A stretch of 6,332 nucleotides of DNA from Candidatus Scatousia excrementipullorum (GTDB lineage Bacteria; Cyanobacteriota; Vampirovibrionia; Gastranaerophilales; Gastranaerophilaceae), in contig JADIND010000075.1 in NCBI GenBank assembly GCA_017694215.1, positions 1 through 6,332 on the forward strand, read 5' to 3'. The notes under the pieces were generated by a model, which was given only the letters and a program-made list of their open reading frames with translations, was not told the origin of the DNA and ran no database searches. This document shows, in pieces, positions 1-4,567 of the stretch. The position numbers and the translations under genes are program-made. The stretch's first letter is position 1; each line of letters begins with the position of its first letter.

Positions 1-328
1 GGCGTGCAATATCAGCTTCTGCACTAATAGAATTTAAGAAATCTAAATGTTTCTGGTTTTCTAATTTAGTTTTAGAACTGTACAATTTTCTTAAATCACC
101 AATTTCGTCATTTTTCTTAAAAACTTTTTTAATTTTTGCTAAACCATTGGTTAGAACATCCATAATATTTTTGCGGTAAACAACACCGGCTGTAACTACT
201 GCAGCTGTTCCAACTACTGCCGCTGCAATTTTTAAGTTACGGTTTTTGTTTGATTTTCCTTCGGCATTATCTGTTTGCGGATTTCTTCTGCCAAAATTTA
301 CTGCCGGATTAATTGCTAAATTGTTCAT
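1..328 (-). CDS. Partial hypothetical protein with N-terminal membrane segment (C-terminus beyond left edge)
   Basis: The reading frame is open from an ATG at 328 to the window edge, giving 109 codons without a stop. The start is supported by a GAGGTG ribosome binding site six bases upstream. The N-terminus (MNNLAINPAVNFGRR) is polar. It is followed by one hydrophobic stretch of Ala and Val at about residues 33-51, flanked by Lys and Arg, which reads as a single transmembrane anchor or an uncleaved signal. The rest is Lys-rich and probably helical (about 54-109). I do not recognise the family and give no function. The short NxxVNFG motif just after the start resembles N-terminal motifs I associate with Gastranaerophilales proteins; that is recollection, not something I can prove here. 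The gene reads away from pgeF on the same strand, 140 bases downstream of the pgeF stop, and probably has its own promoter. Confidence is good that it is a gene and nil on function. Confidence 0.75.
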   Translation of the reverse strand, partial: MNNLAINPAVNFGRRNPQTDNAEGKSNKNRNLKIAAAVVGTAAVVTAGVVYRKNIMDVLTNGLAKIKKVFKKNDEIGDLRKLYSSKTKLENQKHLDFLNSISAEADIAR

Positions 329-334
329 ATTTTA

Positions 335-340
335 CACCTC
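335..340 (-). promoter_or_regulatory. Ribosome binding site of the partial gene at 1-328
   Basis: On the - strand this reads GAGGTG, six bases before the ATG at 328. It fits an anti-Shine-Dalgarno match well and fixes the start of a gene whose other end is not visible. Confidence 0.65.
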
Positions 341-355
341 AATTTTTACATATTT

Positions 356-370
356 GTTTATAATATAAAC
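356..370 (-). promoter_or_regulatory. 15-bp palindrome with -10-like core upstream of the partial gene
   Basis: GTTTATA-A-TATAAAC is a perfect inverted repeat with 7-base arms around one central base. Read on the - strand, its core contains TATTAT (360-365), a plausible -10 hexamer. That would place the transcript start near 353, giving a leader of about 25 bases that carries the ribosome binding site. No convincing -35 hexamer lies at the right spacing. The symmetric sequence could be a repressor site over the promoter, or just AT-rich chance symmetry. Confidence 0.3.
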
Positions 371-468
371 CGTAAAAATAAATAATTGCTATTTTTTTTC
401 TAATTGTTAACAAATATTTACATTTTTGCAATATAATAATATAGACTGCATTTTTGAAGCCGGCAGAG

Positions 469-1203
469 TTAATTTTTCAGATATAAAACGGCACTGTGGC
501 GGTTTGTGGTGGCATTTTCTTTTCTGTAAGAGAAGAATAAATCGTTGTTACAACATGTGCAATACGGGCAAATATCAATGTTTTCTATGCCTGTTTCAAA
601 AAGCTGGCGGGCATTTATACCTTTTAAATCCACATAAATACCACCGTCTTTTGCCTGTGATAAACCGGAAAAATCCTTTACGGAAGCTGTGAGTTTTTCA
701 AGAACTTCCTGTCCGACGTTGTAACAGCACAGGGAAATTGCAGGGCCTATAACGGCTTTTATATTTTTTATGTTTGAACCTGCAAAGAGCATTCTCTCAA
801 CGGTTTTAACGCCGATACGTCCGGCGGTTCCCCTCCATCCGGCATGGGAAACAGCTCCGATATTCAGTTTTTCATCGTAGAAAATCAGAGGTGTACAGTC
901 TGCAAAATTCAGAAAGACAGCCTGTCGGGTATTTGTGAGAACAAGCCCGTCCGTGTCCGGATAATCCGTTTTATTTCTGTTGCAAATTTCTACATTATTT
1001 GTGTGGGTTTGTTTCGGGGAAATAAGATTTTCTTCACTGATACCCAGATATTTGCATATCAGAGATTTATTTTCTTTTACTTTTGAAAGATTTTCTGGTT
1101 CTTTGGTTTTTATAATTGTTTCACGGGTAGTGAAAAAGTGATTGACCTTAATAAGGTCACTTTTCATAATCTTTTTGCCGTCAATAAAATCAAAATAAAA
1201 CAT
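469..1203 (-). CDS. pgeF: Peptidoglycan editing factor PgeF / YfiH-family laccase-domain protein
   Basis: This 244-residue protein matches the usual length and the full motif series of the YfiH/YlmD/PgeF family (DUF152, 'polyphenol oxidase' or Cu-oxidase_4). In order: QTH (His67), DTDGLVLT (84-90), ADC (Cys103), SHAGWRGT (His120), GPAIS..CYNVG (153-164), VDLKGIN (191-197), CT (215-216) and SYRKEN..TNRHS (225-237). His67, Cys103 and His120 are the expected metal-binding catalytic residues. Family members act in the cytoplasm. E. coli YfiH/PgeF removes peptidoglycan precursors with L-Ser in place of L-Ala, and relatives show purine nucleoside phosphorylase or adenosine deaminase activity; which applies here cannot be read from sequence. 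The ATG at 1203 has no Shine-Dalgarno site but lies 9 bases after an extended -10, so a near-leaderless mRNA is likely. Met13 (ATG at 1167) is an alternative start, but the upstream residues fit the family's first strand. A cluster C-PY-C-T-CC (212-218) has more cysteines than usual. Confidence 0.93.
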   Translation of the reverse strand: MFYFDFIDGKKIMKSDLIKVNHFFTTRETIIKTKEPENLSKVKENKSLICKYLGISEENLISPKQTHTNNVEICNRNKTDYPDTDGLVLTNTRQAVFLNFADCTPLIFYDEKLNIGAVSHAGWRGTAGRIGVKTVERMLFAGSNIKNIKAVIGPAISLCCYNVGQEVLEKLTASVKDFSGLSQAKDGGIYVDLKGINARQLFETGIENIDICPYCTCCNNDLFFSYRKENATTNRHSAVLYLKN

Positions 1204-1212
1204 TGCATTAAT

Positions 1213-1221
1213 ATTATATCA
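1213..1221 (-). promoter_or_regulatory. Extended -10 promoter of pgeF (near-leaderless)
   Basis: The - strand reads TGATATAAT, a perfect TGn-TATAAT extended -10. A weak -35 (TGGATG at 1236-1241) lies 17 bases upstream. Counting the last T as -7 puts transcription start near 1206, only about 3 bases before the ATG at 1203. An out-of-frame ATG at 1208 overlaps this zone. If the promoter is real, pgeF can be transcribed independently of the CheD-like gene that ends 68 bases upstream. Confidence 0.55.
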
Positions 1222-1271
1222 AAGATTTATTTAATCATCCATAACCCGTGCCGGATACGTTGTGCCACTTT

Positions 1272-1901
1272 TTAAACACTCAAATCAATAAAATGTTCCT
1301 GTTCTCCGGCAGATGTAATCTTCAACAGATTTCTGTTTTCCGTATCAAACTGAAATATGTTTGCAGACGAGAAAAACGGCGGACGATTTTTACTTTTATA
1401 CAGCATAATTTGTTCTTCAAAATTTTTATTAAATATATTGCCGATAACAGTTCGGATTTTTTCGAAAATATTGTTTACGCATGGTTTTAAAATGCCTTCA
1501 TCCTCATAGGCAGGAACATTATAAAAAATTTTTGCTTTTTTATCTGTATCTATAATGTTTAAATGTTTTTGAATTTCACTTCCGACTGAGGCAGACTGCC
1601 TGTCTGTGCTGTAGGGGAGAAAATGCGAAAGCACAACAACCGGATTGTTTTCTTTATCTTTCATGACAACACCAACGGAATTACAGCTGGCAAGGGCATC
1701 AGTGTATATTGTATGAATCCCGCCGGGCAGAATTCTTGCGGTTTTGCTCTCCAGCATGTTTACATGAACCACTCTGCCGTCACCGCCGGAAATTTGCCGT
1801 GACAATACCATTTCGGGCATTGATTTTATATATTCGGTGTTTAGTTTTGACGATGATGAGCGAACAGGCAAAACTTTTCTTGTTAAATTTTGAATCGACA
1901 T
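1272..1901 (-). CDS. CheD-like (CNF1/YfiH-fold) putative cysteine deamidase
   Basis: This 209-residue protein has a region at about 47-96 that reads like chemoreceptor glutamine deamidase CheD. ESKTARILPGGI is followed by T67-DALAS-C73-NSVGVVMKD and then VVVLS-H93-FLP. In CheD the catalytic Thr, Cys and His lie in T-x5-C and a following H-x-LP, as in the T. maritima enzyme (Thr21, Cys27, His44). Here the Thr-Cys spacing is identical and the Cys-His spacing is three residues longer. The N-terminal 35 residues and C-terminal 60 (146-209) have no counterpart that I recognise. CheD hydrolyses Gln side chains on methyl-accepting receptors, but no chemotaxis gene is in the window, so the substrate is open. 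The start at 1901 is supported by an AAGG-type ribosome binding site. The protein has no signal peptide or membrane segment and is probably cytoplasmic. It lies upstream of pgeF, whose product has the same fold class. Family assignment is fair; function is inference. Confidence 0.65.
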   Translation of the reverse strand: MSIQNLTRKVLPVRSSSSKLNTEYIKSMPEMVLSRQISGGDGRVVHVNMLESKTARILPGGIHTIYTDALASCNSVGVVMKDKENNPVVVLSHFLPYSTDRQSASVGSEIQKHLNIIDTDKKAKIFYNVPAYEDEGILKPCVNNIFEKIRTVIGNIFNKNFEEQIMLYKSKNRPPFFSSANIFQFDTENRNLLKITSAGEQEHFIDLSV

Positions 1902-1910
1902 AATTTTTTG

Positions 1911-1916
1911 ACCTTC
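1911..1916 (-). promoter_or_regulatory. Ribosome binding site of the CheD-like gene
   Basis: The - strand reads GAAGGT, nine to ten bases before the ATG at 1901. It is a moderate Shine-Dalgarno match that fixes the start. It contrasts with the divergent regulator gene, which has none. Confidence 0.55.
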
Positions 1917-1969
1917 ACATATTTTATTTCTTATAAAACATATAAATATAAAAAATTGCCATTAAAATC

Positions 1970-2002
1970 TAAAACTATTTTCATTATGCTATAATAGTTT
2001 TA
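1970..2002. promoter_or_regulatory. Inverted repeat over promoter and start of the regulator gene (candidate operator)
   Basis: TAAAACTATT (1970-1979) and AATAGTTTTA (1993-2002) are perfect inverted copies, 10-base arms separated by 13 bases, so half-site centres are about 23 bp or two helical turns apart. The right arm overlaps the last bases of the -10 hexamer and the A of the start codon. A dimeric XRE-type protein bound here would block transcription, which suggests negative autoregulation by the 2002-2403 product. It could also influence the divergent CheD-like gene. No binding data exist; the AT-rich context lowers certainty. Confidence 0.5.
1987..1995 (+). promoter_or_regulatory. Extended -10 promoter of the regulator gene (leaderless)
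   Basis: TGCTATAAT is a perfect TGn-TATAAT element. With the last T at -7, +1 falls on base 2002, the A of the ATG. There is no purine-rich ribosome binding site before the start. No good -35 lies at 16-18 bases; TTGCCA at 1956-1961 is too far (28 bases). The mRNA is therefore predicted to be leaderless. Confidence 0.65.
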
Positions 2003-2403
2003 TGAAAACATTAGCACAATTTGTACAGAAACGACGCGATGAGCTGGGTTTATCACCAAAAGGACTGGCTGCACGGTGCAATCTGGATGTGAATTTGATT
2101 GAAGAAATTGAAGCCGGCAGAGAGTTGTTTTTGCCGACAACAATAAGACAGAATCTCGCAAAAGGGTTAAAATGCAATCCCGCGGAAATAAAAGTGCTCG
2201 AAAAAGATTTTAACGGAGAGCTTGTGTCGCCTGAAATTATCGAAAGCCTTAAAGAGCTTATTCTAAACGGTGCCGGCGGATTAAAATGTCCGCAGTGCGG
2301 TGCTGCATTAGTTACAAAAGTCGCAAGAATGTATGATCTGGAGGACAATCTTGTTTTGCATCCGAAAGCTCATTGTTCAAAATGTTTTTTCCAGATACAT
2401 TAA
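2002..2403 (+). CDS. XRE-family helix-turn-helix regulator with C-terminal zinc ribbon
   Basis: The product has 133 residues. The N-terminal part (about 3-66) is a Cro/CI-type DNA-binding domain: LAQFVQKRRDELGLSPKGLA, then the recognition-helix region LDVNLIEEIEAGR (28-40), then a Leu-rich closing helix ending in a CNPAEI segment. The C-terminal part has two knuckles, CPQC (96-99) and CSKC (125-128), 25 residues apart, as in a zinc ribbon. Such a ribbon may sense metal or bind nucleic acid or a partner. The two domains are joined by a short helical stretch (76-90). No signal peptide is present. It is the only + strand gene, divergent from the CheD-like gene, and ends 23 bases before a strong hairpin terminator. 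An inverted repeat spans its own promoter, suggesting autoregulation. The start is set by the extended -10 placed exactly for a leaderless transcript. Its targets are unknown; the neighbouring divergent gene is the simplest guess. Confidence 0.85.
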   Translation: MKTLAQFVQKRRDELGLSPKGLAARCNLDVNLIEEIEAGRELFLPTTIRQNLAKGLKCNPAEIKVLEKDFNGELVSPEIIESLKELILNGAGGLKCPQCGAALVTKVARMYDLEDNLVLHPKAHCSKCFFQIH

Positions 2404-2426
2404 TCATAAATTTTACATAAAGGAAA

Positions 2427-2457
2427 GCCCCCTGTAAGCACCGAGGGGGCATATTTT
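2427..2457 (+). terminator. Rho-independent terminator after the regulator gene
   Basis: GCCCCCT (2427-2433) pairs perfectly with AGGGGGC (2444-2450) around a 10-base loop, followed by ATATTTT. It stands out as GC-rich in an AT-rich gap and lies 23 bases after the regulator stop codon. The T tract is short. On the - strand the hairpin is followed by TTTCCTTT, so it may also stop transcripts from the converging gene at 2621-3817, although that stop codon is 163 bases away. Confidence 0.8.
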
Positions 2458-2620
2458 CTAATATACACTACTAACCACATCATCTTCTTACTTTCACTTT
2501 GAGGAATCACTAAAATAAAACTTATTAAATTTTTTCATAACCAATTTAACCATTTTCAAATCCTTTTTATGAAAATTTTCCCTTAACCTGTTTCAAATTC
2601 AATTTTGTTGGTAAAACGAT

Positions 2621-3817
2621 TTACGCAACCGCCCGCAAAGTCGGATTGTCCGTAAGTTTTGCGTGAATATCATCCATCATGCGGTAAATCAATCCGTCAT
2701 TCCGCCACCATTTACCGAGTTCAGCTTCGATAACAGCCTGTTCTGCCGATATATCGATGCCTTTTTCTTTTGCTCTGGCGATAAATGCATTCAGGATGTG
2801 CATTGTATATTCTTTTCTTGTCTTACCCGAGAATATGTCATCGTAGATTGTTTCCATTAACGAGTCATCTCCGGTTTTTTCGTTATATCTGTTGATTGCC
2901 CATGTGTCGAATACCTCGACAACATTATCTTTATTAATGCTGTTAATTGCTGATTGGAGCAACTCTTCTTTCGTACCCGGTCCTTCAACCGCTATATAAA
3001 TATTTTTTGTAATTTCACGTGACTGCAGAACTGCCTGTTCTTTTACATCTGCCGGAGTCGGTTCTGTCGGCTCGGTCGGAGATGTTGTGTCAGTCGGTGT
3101 GGTTGGTGTGGTTGCAGCTGTTGGTGCAGTCGGAGTTGTTGCACTTGTAGGCGTTGTCGCATCTGTCGGCGTAGTCGGCGTGGTTGCGTCGGTCGGTGCG
3201 GTTGCATCCGTTGGTGCAGGCGTCAAAGATTCTTTTATTTCTTTAATTGTATCTTCGATTGCCGCAAGTTCGCCTCTATATGCTTCCATACGCTCTTTAA
3301 TCTCTGTTATTGAGAGTCCTTCTTCGTTTTTGGCAAGTTTATCCAATTTTTGTTCCAGAGCCTCAAGCTGTTTTTTTGCATTTTCAAGCTGTTGTTTTTT
3401 ATCAGCAGGAAGGTTTTCATCTTTTAAAAGTGTTTCGATTTGACCTTTTAAAGTTGCAATGGTATTCCCTGCAGAAGTAAACGAGGCTTGCAGCATACTT
3501 ACTTGAATGGCTTCCATTGTTGAATTATATGCATTTTGATAAGCATTTTGCAATGTTTGCGGATCTATAGTTTGATAAGCAGGATTTGAGCTACTGCTGA
3601 AAATATACGGGTTAGACATCATCGAATAATTGTAATAAGACCAGAATGACGGATTCATACAATTTTGAGCCATAAAAGCAATCTGCGGCGGTATAGACAT
3701 ATTCATGACATTGAACTGCATCTGATTTCCGTATGCAGATGTCCATGAATACGGACTTAACGCCCAGAATGCCGGAAAACTGACTCCGTTTGTAACTCCA
3801 TCATAGATACCAGTCAT
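2621..3817 (-). CDS. Multidomain protein: aromatic N-terminus, coiled coil, Pro-Thr repeat linker, annexin-like C-terminal domain
   Basis: This 398-residue protein belongs to no family I can name. Residues 1-80 are rich in Tyr, Trp, Phe, Met, Asn and Ser with almost no charge and no Sec signal. Residues about 85-198 are helical; 120-198 has a dense Lys/Glu/Leu pattern typical of a coiled coil. Residues 200-255 are a linker of PTxATT and PTx units. The C-terminal domain (about 258-390) begins ITKNIYIAVEGPGTKEELL and continues through a DSLMETIYDDIFSG segment (318-331). This resembles an annexin repeat (G-x-GT, then about 40 residues, then acidic-x-x-SG), with a five- or six-residue insertion relative to the usual spacing. 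The similarity is by eye. The architecture suggests a cell-surface or exported protein, but no secretion signal is visible. The start at 3817 has an AAGGGGA ribosome binding site eight bases upstream. A putative promoter lies in the 81-base gap after the LipM-like gene, so it may be its own unit. Confidence 0.85.
   Translation of the reverse strand: MTGIYDGVTNGVSFPAFWALSPYSWTSAYGNQMQFNVMNMSIPPQIAFMAQNCMNPSFWSYYNYSMMSNPYIFSSSSNPAYQTIDPQTLQNAYQNAYNSTMEAIQVSMLQASFTSAGNTIATLKGQIETLLKDENLPADKKQQLENAKKQLEALEQKLDKLAKNEEGLSITEIKERMEAYRGELAAIEDTIKEIKESLTPAPTDATAPTDATTPTTPTDATTPTSATTPTAPTAATTPTTPTDTTSPTEPTEPTPADVKEQAVLQSREITKNIYIAVEGPGTKEELLQSAINSINKDNVVEVFDTWAINRYNEKTGDDSLMETIYDDIFSGKTRKEYTMHILNAFIARAKEKGIDISAEQAVIEAELGKWWRNDGLIYRMMDDIHAKLTDNPTLRAVA
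3053..3220 (-). repeat. Pro-Thr repeat-coding tract
   Basis: The tract encodes residues 200-255 of the 398-residue protein as degenerate PTxATT (six-residue) and PTx (three-residue) units, about twelve in all. Codons vary between copies (for instance GTC, GTT or GTG complements for the same residues), so protein-level conservation rather than fresh DNA slippage shapes it. Such tracts usually form extended, often surface-exposed linkers. Unit number is likely to differ between strains. Confidence 0.8.
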
Positions 3818-3825
3818 TTCTTTAA

Positions 3826-3832
3826 TCCCCTT
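3826..3832 (-). promoter_or_regulatory. Ribosome binding site of the 398-residue protein gene
   Basis: The - strand reads AAGGGGA, eight bases before the ATG at 3817, a good Shine-Dalgarno match that supports this start over later Met codons such as Met33. Confidence 0.6.
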
Positions 3833-3847
3833 GTGATTTCCCCTGTA

Positions 3848-3853
3848 CTTATA
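3848..3853 (-). promoter_or_regulatory. Possible -10 element upstream of the 398-residue protein gene
   Basis: The - strand reads TATAAG, five of six consensus bases, predicting a start near 3841 and a 24-base leader that carries the ribosome binding site. The -35 region is only T-rich, and the element lacks the TG extension seen at three other genes here. Weak but well placed. Confidence 0.3.
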
Positions 3854-3898
3854 TAAAAACTTTCTTTTCGCAAAAATTGCATGAAATAAAAAAGGTTC

Positions 3899-4567
3899 TT
3901 AATAATTCGTAATATAATTCGTTAATAATTCAACAAGTTTTTCTCTTGATAATTCGGGGTTAATAAGTCTGACACAGGTGACAGAAGACTCATTTATCGG
4001 TTCTTTGAAGATCTTTTCAAGCAAATCTCTGTTAAAATCGTACAGAATTGAACCGTGTTGGAGGATGTAGCCGTTTTTGCGGCACTGGGCGGAGCCGATT
4101 AATTTTTTCCCGCGGTAACACAAATCTGCACCGGTTGAAATCAGCATACAGTAGTCGTGTTTTGTGTTAACTGGCTTTGTTGTACCAAAATCCAGAGCTA
4201 TACCTATTGAGGCAAACATATTTATAAGAAATTGGGAGATTTCCATGTAAGATTTTGTAACATTTTCGCCGTTTGTCAGGTAAGATACAGGAAAAACACA
4301 GCTGTATGTAATTTCGTTATCATGAAGCAATGCTCTGCCGCCTGTAAGTCGTTTTACAACATCAATATTATTTTTTTTAAGGACATCTTTATCAATGAAA
4401 TCAGAATTCTGGTTTCTGCCAAAAGATACGCAGGCAGGTTTCCAGCCGTAGAGCCGGAAAATCGGATAATCAATTTGTTCTTTAATTGCAAAATCCAGCA
4501 AATCACTGTCTTTTTGCATATTTTCCGCCCCGGTCAAAACCTCATAGGGAACAAATTTAATCTTCAT
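3899..4567 (-). CDS. Octanoyltransferase / lipoate-protein ligase family protein (LipM-like)
   Basis: This 222-residue protein has the core of the BPL/LplA/LipB fold. The decisive block is VVKRLTGGRALLHDNEITYS (70-89); TGGRA-LHD-E-TYS is the form seen in LipM/LipL-type octanoyltransferases rather than in classical LplA (SGGGAVYHD). Cys140 (HDYCML) sits where LipM has its acyl-accepting cysteine. Lys155 in KKLIGSAQCR (154-163) is the conserved substrate-carbonyl lysine, and LQHGSILYD (169-177) closes the pocket. Such enzymes move octanoyl groups from acyl carrier protein to GcvH or E2 subunits in the cytoplasm, for lipoyl cofactor assembly. The protein is shorter than typical LipM (around 280 residues), mostly at the C-terminus. 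It lacks the accessory domain of full LplA. The start overlaps the upstream gene's end by 11 bases with only a weak AAAGA site, so translational coupling is likely. Its link to the two exported proteins upstream is unexplained. Family is certain; LipM versus ligase activity is inferred. Confidence 0.88.
   Translation of the reverse strand: MKIKFVPYEVLTGAENMQKDSDLLDFAIKEQIDYPIFRLYGWKPACVSFGRNQNSDFIDKDVLKKNNIDVVKRLTGGRALLHDNEITYSCVFPVSYLTNGENVTKSYMEISQFLINMFASIGIALDFGTTKPVNTKHDYCMLISTGADLCYRGKKLIGSAQCRKNGYILQHGSILYDFNRDLLEKIFKEPINESSVTCVRLINPELSREKLVELLTNYITNY

Noticed and set aside
427..450. Imperfect hairpin TGCA...TGCA followed by TTTTT on the + strand, possible terminator
   Set aside because: No + strand gene runs into it, and on the - strand (after pgeF) the tract after it is A-rich, so it does not fit a terminator for pgeF.
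1956..1961. TTGCCA as -35 for the regulator gene
   Set aside because: It is 28 bases from the -10, too far for a sigma-70 type promoter.
1989..2348. Open frame of 119 codons on the - strand opposite the regulator gene
   Set aside because: Antisense shadow of a clear helix-turn-helix and zinc-ribbon gene, with no recognisable motifs and no promoter or ribosome binding site.
2532..2575. Inverted repeat TTTTCATA / TATGAAAA in the convergent gap, possible second terminator
   Set aside because: Only 8 A/T-dominated pairs around a 28-base loop, with no good T tract next to it; likely chance in AT-rich DNA. The rest of 2458-2620 shows nothing else.
3053..3220. Possible CRISPR or satellite array
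   Set aside because: Units are 9 and 18 bases, contiguous, degenerate and in frame with a protein; there are no spacers.
3087..3443. Open frame on the + strand encoding a Val/Gly/Ala-rich protein
   Set aside because: It is the antisense shadow of the Pro-Thr linker and coiled coil of the - strand gene; its composition is explained by complement codons and it has no ribosome binding site.
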